Assembly (NCBI RefSeq): GCF_051020985.1
Contig: NW_027475149.1
Location: forward strand, 868,001 to 932,000
Length of the DNA stretch: 64,000 nt
From: Nomia melanderi
Taxonomy: Eukaryota > Arthropoda > Insecta > Hymenoptera > Halictidae
Direction: 5' to 3'
In this document: positions 37,377 to 49,978 of the stretch, one piece after another
Numbering within the stretch: position 1 is the first letter of the stretch
Layout of the letters: each line of letters starts with the position of its first letter
Notes under the pieces: generated by a model
The model's database searches: none
Seen by the model: only the letters and a program-made list of their open reading frames with translations
Told to the model about the DNA's origin: nothing
Position numbers and translations under genes: made by a program

Positions 37377-40174
37377 ACTGACCCTGAGTGTCCGGCCCCA
37401 TGAGACGGTGGTTTTCTCGGCCCCTGGTGGTCCGAGGTCGTTCCCGCTGCACAGATTCGTGCGCCAGGGCCTCCTACAGACAATGCACTTTGACTTATTG
37501 CGCTATCTGTAATAGCACCCGAGATATCACCAGATATATATTGGATTTTTCCCTGACCCTGAGTGTCCGACCCCATGAGACTGTGGTTTTCTCTGCCGAT
37601 GGTGGTCCGAGGTCGTTCCCGCTGCACAGATTCATGCGCCAGGGCCTCCTACAGACAATGCACTTTGATTTATTTCGTTATCTGTAATAGCACCCGAGAT
37701 ATCACCAGATATATATTGGATTTTACCCTGACCCTGAGTGTCCGGCCCCATGAGACTGTGTTTTTCTCGGCCCCTGGTGGTCCGAGGTCGTGCCCGTTGC
37801 ACAGATTCATGCGCCAGGGCCTGCTGCAGATAATTCACTTTAATTTAATGCGCTATCGGTAATAGCAGCCGAGATATCACCAGATATATATTGGATTTTC
37901 CCCTGACCCTGAGTGTCCGGCCCCCTGAGACGGTGGTTTTTTCGGCCCCTGGTGGTCCGAGGTCGTTCCCGCTGCACAGATTCAGGCGCCAGGGCCTCCT
38001 GCAGATTACTCACTTTGGTTTATTGCGCTATCTCTAATAGCACCCGAGATATCACCAGATATATATTGGATTTTTCCCTGACCCTGAGTGTCCGGCCCCA
38101 TGAGACGGTGGTTTTCTCGGCCCCTGGTGGTCCTAGGTCGTTCCCGCTGCACAGATGCATGCGCCAGGACCTCCTGCAGATAATTCACTTTGGTTTATTG
38201 CGCTGTATCTAATAGCACCCGAGATATCACCAGATATATATTGGATTTTCCCTGACACTGAGTGTCCGGCCCCATTTGACTGTGGTTTTCTCGGCCCCTG
38301 GTGGTCCGAGGTCGTTCCCGCTGCCCAGATTCATGCGCCAGGGCCTCCTGCAGATAATTCACTTTGGTTTATTGCGCTGTATCTAATAGCACCCGAGATA
38401 TCACCAGATATATATTGGATTTTCCCCTGACCCTGAGTGTCCGGCCCCATGAGACTGTGGTTTTCTCGGCCCCTGGTGGTCCGAGGTCGTTCCCGCTGCC
38501 CAGATTCATGCGCCAGTGCCTCCTCCAGACAATGCACTTTGATTTATTGCGCTATCTGTAATAGCACCCGACATATCACCAGATATATATTGCATTTTTC
38601 CCTGACCCTGAGTGTCCGGCCCCATGAGACGGTGGTTTTCTCGGCCCCTGGTGGTCCGAGGTCGTTCCCGCTGCTCAGATTCATGCGCCAGGGCCTCCTA
38701 CAGACAATGCACTTTGGTTTATTGCGCTATCTCTAATAGCACCCGAGATATCACCAGATATATATTGGATTTTCCCCTGACCCTGAGTGTCCGGCCCCAT
38801 GAGACGGTGGTTTTCTCGGCCCCTGGTGGTCCGAGGTCGTTCCCGCTGCACAGATTCGTGCGCCAGGGCCTCCTACAGACAATGCAGTTTGACTTATTGC
38901 GCTATCTGTAATAGCACCCGAGATATCACCAGATATATATTGGATTTTTCCCTGACCCTGAGTGTCCGACCCCATGAGACTGTGGTTTTCTCTGCCGATG
39001 GTGGTCCGAGGTCGTTCCCGCTGCACAGATTCATGCGCCAGGGCCTCCTACAGACAATGCACTTTGATTTATTTCGTTATCTGTAATAGCACCCGAGATA
39101 TCACCAGATATATATTGGATTTTACCCTGACCCTGAGTGTCCGGCCCCATGAGACTGTGGTTTTCTCGGCCCCTGGTGGTCCGAGGTCGTGCCCGTTGCA
39201 CAGATTCATGCGCCAGGGCCTGCTGCAGATAATTCACTTTAATTTAATGCGCTATCGGTAATAGCAGCCGAGATATCACCAGATATATATTGGATTTTCC
39301 CCTGACCCTGAGTGTCCGGCCCCCTGAGACGGTGGTTTTTTCGGCCCCTGGTGGTCCGAGGTCGTTCCCGCTGCACAGATTCAGGCGCCAGGGCCTCCTG
39401 CAGATTACTCACTTTGGTTTATTGCGCTATCTCTAATAGCACCCGAGATATCACCAGATATATATTGGATTTTTCCCTGACCCTGAGTGTCCGGCCCCAT
39501 GAGACGGTGGTTTTCTCGGCCCCTGGTGGTCCTAGGTCGTTCCCGCTGCACAGATGCATGCGCCAGGACCTCCTGCAGATAATTCACTTTGGTTTATTGC
39601 GCTGTATCTAATAGCACCCGAGATATCACCAGATATATATTGGATTTTCCCTGACACTGAGTGTCCGGCCCCATTTGACTGTGGTTTTCTCGGCCCCTGG
39701 TGGTCCGAGGTCGTTCCCGCTGCCCAGATTCATGCGCCAGGGCCTCCTGCAGATAATTCACTTTGGTTTATTGCGCTGTATCTAATAGCACCCGAGATAT
39801 CACCAGATATATATTGGATTTTCCCCTGACCCTGAGTGTCCGGCCCCATGAGACTGTGGTTTTCTCGGCCCCTGGTGGTCCGAGGTCGTTCCCGCTGCCC
39901 AGATTCATGCGCCAGTGCCTCCTCCAGACATTGCACTTTGATTTATTGCGCTATCTGTAATAGCACCCGACATATCACCAGATATATATTGCATTTTTCC
40001 CTGACCCTGAGTGTCCGGCCCCATGAGACGGTGGTTTTCTCGGCCCCTGGTGGTCCGAGGTCGTTCCCGCTGCTCAGATTCATGCGCCAGGGCCTCCTAC
40101 AGACAATGCACTTTGGTTTATTGCGCTATCTCTAATAGCACCCGAGATATCACCAGATATATATTGGATTTTCC
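37377..40174 (+). repeat. Nested 8-monomer tandem duplication in unit A (2 x 1,399 bp)
   Basis: About 37377-38775 and 38776-40174 are two near-identical 8-monomer units. The odd length (8 x 175 minus 1) comes from a 174-bp monomer with ATTTTCCCTGACACTG and CCCCATTTGACTGTGG. Differences include GTGTTTTTCTCG against GTGGTTTTCTCG near 37757/39156, and ATGCAGTTTGAC at 38884 against ATGCACTTTGAC. Confidence 0.9.
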
Positions 40175-40535
40175 CCTGACCCTGAGTGTCCGGCCCCATG
40201 AGACTGTGGTTTTATCGGCCCCTGGTGGTCCGAGGTCGTTCCCGCTGCACAGATTGATGCGCCAGGGCCTCCTACAGACAATGCACTTTGATTTATTGCC
40301 CTATCTGTAATAGCAGCCGAGATATCACCAGATATATATTGGATTTTCCCCTGACCCTGAGTGTCCGGCCCCATGAGACTGTGGTTTTCTCGGCCCCTCG
40401 TGGTCCGAGGTCGTTCCCGCTGCACAGATTCATCCATCAGGGCCTCCTACAGACAATGCACTTTGATTTATTGAGCTATCTGTAATAGTACCCGAGATAT
40501 CACCAGATATATATTGGATTTTTCCCTGACCCTGA

Positions 40536-43500
40536 GTGTCCGACCCCATGAGACTGTGGTTTTCTCTGCCGATGTTGGTCCGAGGTCGTTCCCGCTGCAC
40601 AGATTCATGCGCCAGGGCCTCCTACAGACAATGCACTTTGATTTATTGCGCTATCTCTAATAGCACCCGAGATATCACCAGATATATATTGGATTTTCCC
40701 CTGACCCTGAGTGTCCGGCCCCATGAGACTGTGGTTTTCTCGGCGCCTGGTGGTCCGAGGTCGTTCCCGTTGCACTGTTTCATGCGCCAGGGCCTCCTGC
40801 AGATAATTCACTTTGGTTTATTGCGCTATCTCTAATAGCACCCGAGATATCACCAGATATATATTGGATTTTCCCCTGACCCTGAGTGTCCGGCCCCATG
40901 AGACTGTGACTTTCTCGGACCCTGGTGGTCCGAGGTGGTTCCCGCTGCACAGATTCATGCGCCAGGGCCTCCTACAGACAATGCACTTTGATTTATTGCG
41001 CTATCTCTAATAGCACCCGAGATATCACCAGATATATATTGGATTTTCCCCTGTCCCTGAGTGTCCGGCCCCATGAGACTGTGGTTTTCTCGGCCCCTGG
41101 TGGTCCGAGGTCGTTCCCGTTGCACAGATTCATGCGCCAGGGCCTACTGCAGATAATTCACTTTGGTTTATTGCGCTATCTCTAATAGCACCCGAGATAT
41201 CACCAGATATATATTGGATTTTGCCCTGACCCTGAGTGTCCGGCCCCATGTGACGGTGGTTTTCTCGGCCCCTGGTTGTCCGAGGTCGTTCCCGCTGCAC
41301 AGATTCGTGCGCCAGGGCCTCCTACGGACAATGCACTTTGATTTATTGCGCTATCTGTAATAGCACCCGAGATAACACCAGATATATATTGGATTTTTCA
41401 CTGACCCTGAGTGTCCGGCCCCATGAGACGGTGGTTTTCTCGGCCCCTGGTGGTCCGAGGTCGTTCCCGCTGCACAGATTCGTGCGCCAGGGCCTCCTAC
41501 GGACAATGCACTTTGATTTATTGCGCTATCTGTAATAGCACCAGAGATATCACCAGATATATATTGGATTTTACCCTGACCCTGAGTGTCCGGCCCCATG
41601 AGACTGTGGTTTACTCGGCCCCTGGTGGTCCGAGGACGTTCCCGTTGCACAGATTCAAACGCCAAGGCCTCCTGCAGATAATTCACTTTGGTTTATTGCG
41701 CTATCTCTAATAGCACCCGAGATATCACCAGATATATATTGGATTTTCCCCTGACCCTGAGTGTCCGGCCCCATGAGACTGTGGTTTTCTCGGCACCTGG
41801 TGGTCCGAGGTCGTTCCCGCTGCACAGATTCATGCGCCAAGGCCTCCTGCAGAAAATTCACTTTGGTTTACTGCGCTATCTCTAATAGTACCCGAGATAT
41901 CACCAGATATATATTGGATTTTGCCCTGACCCTGAGTGTCCGGCCCCATGAGACTGCGGTTTTCTCGGCCCCTGGTGGACCGAGGTCGTTCCCGCTGCAC
42001 AGATTCATGCGCCAGGGCCTCCTGCAGATAATGCACTTTGGTTTATTGCGCTATCTCTAATAGCACCCGAGATATCACCAGATATATATTGGATTTTTCA
42101 CTGACCCTGAGTGTCCGGCCCCATGAGACGGTGGTTTTCTCGGCCCCTGGTGGTCCGAGGTCGTTCCCGCTGCACAGATTCGTGCGCCAGGGCCTCCTAC
42201 AGACAATGCACTTTGACTTATTGCGCTATCTGTAATAGCACCCGAGATATCACCAGATATATATTGGATTTTTCCCTGACCCTGAGTGTCCGACCCCATG
42301 AGACTGTGGTTTTCTCTGCCGATGGTGGTCCGAGGTCGTTCCCGCTGCACAGATTCATGCGCCAGGGCCTCCTACAGACAATGCACTTTGATTTATTTCG
42401 TTATCTGTAATAGCACCCGAGATATCACCAGATATATATTGGATTTTACCCTGACCCTGAGTGTCCGGCCCCATGAGACTGTGGTTTTCTCGGCCCCTGG
42501 TGGTCCGAGGTCGTGCCCGTTGCACAGATTCATGCGCCAGGGCCTGCTGCAGATAATTCACTTTAATTTAATGCGCTATCGGTAATAGCAGCCGAGATAT
42601 CACCAGATATATATTGGATTTTCCCCTGACCCTGAGTGTCCGGCCCCCTGAGACGGTGGTTTTTTCGGCCCCTGGTGGTCCGAGGTCGTTCCCGCTGCAC
42701 AGATTCAGGCGCCAGGGCCTCCTGCAGATTACTCACTTTGGTTTATTGCGCTATCTCTAATAGCACCCGAGATATCACCAGATATATATTGGATTTTTCC
42801 CTGACCCTGAGTGTCCGGCCCCATGAGACGGTGGTTTTCTCGGCCCCTGGTGGTCCTAGGTCGTTCCCGCTGCACAGATGCATGCGCCAGGACCTCCTGC
42901 AGATAATTCACTTTGGTTTATTGCGCTGTATCTAATAGCACCCGAGATATCACCAGATATATATTGGATTTTCCCTGACACTGAGTGTCCGGCCCCATTT
43001 GACTGTGGTTTTCTCGGCCCCTGGTGGTCCGAGGTCGTTCCCGCTGCCCAGATTCATGCGCCAGGGCCTCCTGCAGATAATTCACTTTGGTTTATTGCGC
43101 TGTATCTAATAGCACCCGAGATATCACCAGATATATATTGGATTTTCCCCTGACCCTGAGTGTCCGGCCCCATGAGACTGTGGTTTTCTCGGCCCCTGGT
43201 GGTCCGAGGTCGTTCCCGCTGCCCAGATTCATGCGCCAGTGCCTCCTCCAGACAATGCACTTTGATTTATTGCGCTATCTGTAATAGCACCCGACATATC
43301 ACCAGATATATATTGCATTTTTCCCTGACCCTGAGTGTCCGGCCCCATGAGACGGTGGTTTTCTCGGCCCCTGGTGGTCCGAGGTCGTTCCCGCTGCTCA
43401 GATTCATGCGCCAGGGCCTCCTACAGACAATGCACTTTGGTTTATTGCGCTATCTCTAATAGCACCCGAGATATCACCAGATATATATTGGATTTTCCCC

Positions 43501-45258
43501 TGACCCTGAGTGTCCGGCCCCATGAGACGGTGGTTTTCTCGGCCCCTGGTGGTCCGAGGTCGTTCCCGCTGCACAGATTCGTGCGCCAGGGCCTCCTACA
43601 GACAATGCACTTTGACTTATTGCGCTATCTGTAATAGCACCCGAGATATCACCAGATATATATTGGATTTTTCCCTGACCCTGAGTGTCCGACCCCATGA
43701 GACTGTGGTTTTCTCTGCCGATGGTGGTCCGAGGTCGTTCCCGCTGCACAGATTCATGCGCCAGGGCCCCCTACAGACAATGCACTTTGATTTATTTCGT
43801 TATCTGTAATAGCACCCGAGATATCACCAGATATATATTGGATTTTACCCTGACCCTGAGTGTCCGGCCCCATGAGACTGTGGTTTTCTCGGCCCCTGGT
43901 GGTCCGAGGTCGTGCCCGTTGCACAGATTCATGCGCCAGGGCCTGCTGCAGATAATTCACTTTAATTTAATGCGCTATCGGTAATAGCAGCCGAGATATC
44001 ACCAGATATATATTGGATTTTCCCCTGACCCTGAGTGTCCGGCCCCCTGAGACGGTGGTTTTTTCGGCCCCTGGTGGTCCGAGGTCGTTCCCGCTGCACA
44101 GATTCAGGCGCCAGGGCCTCCTGCAGATTACTCACTTTGGTTTATTGCGCTATCTCTAATAGCACCCGAGATATCACCATATATATATTGGATTTTTCCC
44201 TGACCCTGAGTGTCCGGCCCCATGAGACGGTGGTTTTCTCGGCCCCTGGTGGTCCTAGGTCGTTCCCGCTGCACAGATGCATGCGCCAGGACCTCCTGCA
44301 GATAATTCACTTTGGTTTATTGCGCTGTATCTAATAGCACCCGAGATATCACCAGATATATATTGGATTTTCCCTGACACTGAGTGTCCGGCCCCATTTG
44401 ACTGTGGTTTTCTCGGCCCCTGGTGGTCCGAGGTCGTTCCCGCTGCCCAGATTCATGCGCCAGGGCCTCCTGCAGATAATTCACTTTGGTTTATTGCGCT
44501 GTATCTAATAGCACCCGAGATATCACCAGATATATATTGGATTTTCCCCTGACCCTGAGTGTCCGGCCCCATGAGACTGTGGTTTTCTCGGCCCCTGGTG
44601 GTCCGAGGTCGTTCCCGCTGCCCAGATTCATGCGCCAGTGCCTCCTCCAGACAATGCACTTTGATTTATTGCGCTATCTGTAATAGCACCCGACATATCA
44701 CCAGATATATATTGCATTTTTCCCTGACCCTGAGTGTCCGGCCCCATGAGACGGTGGTTTTCTCGGCCCCTGGTGGTCCGAGGTCGTTCCCGCTGCTCAG
44801 ATTCATGCGCCAGGGCCTCCTACAGACAATGCACTTTGGTTTATTGCGCTATCTCTAATAGCACCCGAGATATCACCAGATATATATTGGATTTTCCCCT
44901 GACCCTGAGTGTCCGGCCCCATGAGACTGTGGTTTTCTCGGCCCCTGGTGGTCCGAGGTCGTTCCCGCTGCACAGATTGATGCGCCAGGGCCTCCTACAG
45001 ACAATGCACTTTGATTTATTGCCCTATCTGTAATAGCAGCCGAGATATCACCAGATATATATTGGATTTTCCCCTGACCCTGAGTGTCCGGCCCCATGAG
45101 ACTGTGGTTTTCTCGGCCCCTCGTGGTCCGAGGTCGTTCCCGCTGCACAGATTCATCCATCAGGGCCTCCTACAGACAATGCACTTTGATTTATTGAGCT
45201 ATCTGTAATAGTACCCGAGATATCACCAGATATATATTGGATTTTTCCCTGACCCTGA
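40536..45258 (+). repeat. Higher-order unit B, 27 monomers (4,723 bp)
   Basis: Same length and monomer order as unit A. Its own variants include GCCTACTGCAG near 41143, TTTTGCCCTGACC near 41221, GATAACACC near 41371, ATTCAAACGCC near 41655 and ACCATATATAT near 44178. It carries the same nested pair as unit A. Confidence 0.9.
42100..44897 (+). repeat. Nested 8-monomer tandem duplication in unit B (2 x 1,399 bp)
   Basis: About 42100-43498 and 43499-44897, matching the nested pair of unit A at offset 4723. Units C to F have only one shorter version of this block, so the nested duplication arose before A and B separated, or one of them was copied from the other. Confidence 0.9.
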
Positions 45259-48200
45259 GTGTCCGACCCCATGAGACTGTGGTTTTCTCTGGCGATGGTT
45301 GTCCGAGGTCGTTCCCGCTGCACAGATTCATGCGCCAGGGCCTCCTACAGACAATGCACTTTGATTTATTTCGCTATCTGTAATAGCACCCGAGATATCA
45401 CCAGATATATATTGGATTTTACCCTGACCCTGAGTGTCCGGCCCCATGAGACGGTGGTTGTCTCGGCCCCTGGAGGTCCGAGGATGTTCCCGCTGCTCAG
45501 ATTCATGCGCCAGTGCCTCCTGCAGATAATTCACTTTGGTTTACTGCGCTATCTCTAATAGTACCCGAGATATCACCAGATATATATTGGATTTTCCCCT
45601 GACCCTGAGTGTCCGGCCCCATGAGACTGTGGTTTTCTCGGCACCTGGTGGTCCGAGGTCGTTCCCGCTGCACAGATTCATGCGCCAAGGCCTCCTGCAG
45701 ATAATTCACTTTGGTTTACTGCGCTATCTCTAATAGTACCCGAGATATCACCAGATATATATTGGATTTTGCCCTGACCCTGAGTGTCCGGCCCCATGAG
45801 ACTGCGGTTTTCTCGGCCCCTGGTGGTCTGAGGTCGTTCCCGCTGCACACATTCATGCGCCAGTGCCTCCTGCAGATAATTCACTTTGGTTTACTGCGCT
45901 ATCTCTAATAGTACCCGAGATATCACCAGATATATATTGGATTTTTCCCTGACCCTGAGTGTCCGACCCCATGAGACTGTGGTTTTCTCTGCCGATGTTT
46001 GTCCGAGGTCGTTCCCGCTGCGCAGATTCATGCGCCAGGGCCTCCTACGGACAATGCACTTTGATTTATTGCGCTATCTGTAATAGCACCAGAGATATCA
46101 CCAGATATATATTGGATTTTACCCTGACCCTGAGTGTCCGGCCCCATGAGACTGTGGTTTACTCGGCCCCTGGTGGTCCGAGGACGTTCCCGTTGCACAG
46201 ATTCATGCGCCAAGGCCTACTGCAGATAATTCACTTTGGTTTATTGCGCTATCTCTAATAGCACCCGAGATATCACCAGATATATATTGGATTTTCCCCT
46301 GACCCTGAGTGTCCGGCCCCATGAGACTGTGGTTTTCTCGGCACCTGGTGGTCCGAGGTCGTTCCCGCTGCACAGATTCATGCGCCAAGGCCTCCTGCAG
46401 ATAATTCACTTTGGTTTACTGCGCTATCTCTAATAGTACCCGAGATATCACCAGATATATATTGGATTTTTCCCTGACCCTGAGTGTCCGGCCCCATGAG
46501 ACGGTGGTTTTCTCGGCCCCTGGTGGTCCTAGGTCGTTCCCGCTGCACAGATGCATGCGCTTTCCTCCTGCAGATAATGCACTTTGGTTTATTGCGCTAT
46601 CTCTAATAGCACCCGAGATATCAAAAGATATATATTGGATTTTCCCCGGACCCTGAATGTCCGGCCCCATGAGACTGTGGTTTTCTCGGCCCCTGGTGGT
46701 CCGAAGTCGTGCCCGTTGCACAGATTCATGCGCCAGGGCCTCCTGCAGATAATTCACTTTGGTTTATTGCGCTATCTCTAATAGCAGCCAAGATATCACC
46801 AGATATATATTGGATTTTCCCCTGACCCTGAGTGACCGACCCCATGAGACTGTGGTTTTCTCGGCCCCTGGTGGTCCGAGGTCGTTCCCGCTGCACAGAT
46901 TCATCCATCAGGGCCTCCTACAGACAATACACTTTGATTTATTGCGCTATCTGTAATAGCACCAGAGATATCACCAGATATATATTGGATTTTACCCTGA
47001 CCCTGAGTGTCCGGCCCCATGAGACGGTGGTTTTCTCGGCCCCTGGTGGTCCTAGGTCGTTCCCGCTGCACAGATGCATGCGCCAGGGCCTCCTGCAGAT
47101 AATTCACTTTGGTTTATTGTGCTGTATCTAATAGCACCCGAGATATCACCAGATATATATTGGATTTTCCCCTGACCCTGAGTGTCCGGCCCCATGAGAC
47201 GGTGGTTTTTTCGGCCCCTGGTGGTCCGAGGTTGTTCCCGCTGCACAGATTCAGGCGCCAGGGCCTCCTGCAGATAACTCACTTTGGTTTATTGCGCTAT
47301 CTCTAATAGCACCCGAGATATCACCAGATATATATTGGATTTTTCCCTGACCCTGAGTGTCCGGCCCCATGAGACGGTGGTTTTCTCGGCCCCTGGTGGT
47401 CCTAGGTCGTTCCCGCTGCACAGATGCATGCGCTTTCCTCCTGCAGATAATGCACTTTGGTTTATTGCGCTGTATCTAATACCACCCGAGATATCACCAG
47501 ATATATATTGGATTTTCCCCTGACCCTGAGTGTCCGGCCCCATGAGACTGTGGTTTTCTCGGCCCCTGGTGGTCCGAGGTCGTTCCCGCTGCCCAGATAC
47601 ATGCGCCAGGGCCTCCTCCAGACAATGCACTTTGATTTATTGCGCTATCTGTAATAGCACCCGACATATCACCAGATATATATTGCATTTTTCCCTGACC
47701 CTGAGTGTCCGGACCCATGAGACGGTGGTTTTCTCGGTCCCCGGTGGTCCGATGTCGTTCCCGCTAATCAGATTCATGCGCCAGGGCCTCCTACAGACAA
47801 TGCACTTTGATTTATTGCGCTATCTGTAATAGCAACCGAGATATCACCAGATATATATTGGATTTTCCCCTGACCCTGAGTGTCCGGCCCCATGAGACTG
47901 TGGTTTTCTCGGCCCCTGGTGGTCCGAGGTCGTTCCCGTTGCACAGATTCATGCGCCAGGGCCTCCTGCAGATAATTTACTTTGGTTTATTGCGCTATCT
48001 CTAATAGCTCTCGAGATATCACCAGATATATATTGGATTTTCCCCTGACCCTGAGTGGCCGGCCCCATGAGACGGTGGTCTTCTCGGCCCCTGGTGGTCC
48101 GAGGTCGTTCCCGCTGCCCAGATTCATGCGCCACGGCCTCCTACAGACAATGCACTTTGATTTATTGCGCTTTCTGTAATAGCACCCGAGATATCACCAG

Positions 48201-49978
48201 ATATATATTGGATATTTCCCTCACCCTGAGTGTCCAGCCCCAAGAGACAGTGGTTTTCTCGGCCCCTGGTGGACCGAGGTCGTTCCCGCTGCACAGATTC
48301 ATGCGCCAGGGCCTCCTGCAGATAATGCACTTTGGTTTATTGCGCTATCTCTAATAGCACCCGAGATATCACCAGATATATATTGGATTTTTCACTGACC
48401 CTGAGTGTCCGGCCCCATGAGACGGTGGTTTTCTCGGCCCCTGGTGGTCCGAGGTCGTTCCCGCTGCACAGATTCGTGCGCCAGGGCCTCCTGCAGACAA
48501 TGCACTTTGACTTATTGCGCTATCTGTAATAGCACCCGAGATATCACCAGATATATATTGGATTTTTCCCTGACCCTGAGTGTCCGACCCCATGAGACTG
48601 TGGTTTTCTCTGCCGATGGTGGTCCGAGGTCGTTCCCGCTGCACAGATTCATGCGCCAGGGCCTCCTACAGACAATGCACTTTGATTTATTTCGTTATCT
48701 GTAATAGCACCCGAGATATCACCAGATATATATTGGATTTTACCCTGACCCTGAGTGTCCGGCCCCATGAGACTGTGGTTTTCTCGGCCCCTGGTGGTCC
48801 GAGGTCGTTCCCGCTGCACAGATTCATCCATCAGGGCCTCCTACAGACAATACACTTTGATTTATTGCGCTATCTGTAATAGCACCAGAGATATCACCAG
48901 ATATATATTGGATTTTACCCTGACCCTGAGTGTCCGGCCCCATGAGACGGTGGTTTTCTCGGCCCCTGGTGGTCCTAGGTCGTTCCCGCTGCACAGATGC
49001 ATGCGCCAGGACCTCCTGCAGATAATTCACTTTGGTTTATTGCGCTGTATCTAATAGCACCCGAGATATCACCAGATATATATTGGATTTTCCCTGACAC
49101 TGAGTGTCCGGCCCCATTTGACTGTGGTTTTCTCGGCCCCTGGTGGTCCGAGGTCGTTCCCGCTGCCCAGATTCATGCGCCAGGGCCTCCTGCAGATAAT
49201 TCACTTTGGTTTATTGCGCTGTATCTAATAGCACCCGTGATATCACCAGATATATATTGGATTTTCCCCTGACCCTGAGTGTCCGGCCCCATGAGACTGT
49301 GGTTTTCTCGGCCCCTGGTGGTCCGAGGTCGTTCCCGCTGCCCAGATTCATGCGCCAGTGCCTCCTCCAGACAATGCACTTTGATTTATTGCGCTATCTG
49401 TAATAGCACCCGACATATCACCAGATATATATTGCATTTTTCCCTGACCCTGAGTGTCCGGCCCCATGAGACGGTGGTTTTCTCGGCCCCTGGTGGTCCG
49501 AGGTCGTTCCCGCTGCTCAGATTCATGCGCCAGGGCCTCCTACAGACAATGCACTTTGGTTTATTGCGCTATCTCTAATAGCACCCGAGATATCACCAGA
49601 TATATATTGGATTTTCCCCTGACCCTGAGTGTCCGGCCCCATGAGACTGTGGTTTTCTCGGCCCCTGGTGGTCCGAGGTCGTTCCCGCTGCACAGATTGA
49701 TGCGCCAGGGCCTCCTACAGACAATGCACTTTGATTTATTGCCCTATCTGTAATAGCAGCCGAGATATCACCAGATATATATTGGATTTTCCCCTGACCC
49801 TGAGTGTCCGGCCCCATGAGACTGTGGTTTTCTCGGCCCCTCGTGGTCCGAGGTCGTTCCCGCTGCACAGATTCATCCATCAGGGCCTCCTACAGACAAT
49901 GCACTTTGATTTATTGAGCTATCTGTAATAGTACCCGAGATATCACCAGATATATATTGGATTTTTCCCTGACCCTGA
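45259..49978 (+). repeat. Higher-order unit C, 27 monomers (4,720 bp)
   Basis: The left part has a distinct monomer order (ACTCGGCACCTGG, TTTTGCCCTGACC and TTTGTCCGAGG monomers). The middle carries the two short TGCGCTTTCCTCC monomers (46557, 47430), and the right part has the CATCCATCAGGGCC monomers that end every unit. A TCAAAAGATATAT variant of dyad 2 is at 46621. Confidence 0.87.
46419..46591 (+). repeat. 173-bp short monomer (TGCGCTTTCCTCC), reference copy
   Basis: The usual GCGCCAGGGCCTCCTGC is shortened by two bases to GCGCTTTCCTCCTGC. Eight copies are seen, all in domain III, with GCGCTTT at about 46557, 47430, 51277, 51625, 55472, 57044, 60016 and 61413. The same monomers carry GGTCCTAGG and a GATGCATGCGC motif. 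One deletion event followed by spread within the higher-order units explains them. Confidence 0.9.

Larger units (their letters stand above)
35813..40535 (+). repeat. Higher-order unit A, 27 monomers (4,723 bp)
   Basis: Matches unit B throughout, with about a dozen single-base differences found by eye, for example GGGACTCCT at 36594 for GGGCCTCCT, CTGCAATAG at 36808 for CTGTAATAG, and TTTTATCGG near 40213 for TTTTCTCGG. It has the perfect dyad 3 at 36191 and a nested 8-monomer tandem duplication. Confidence 0.9.
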
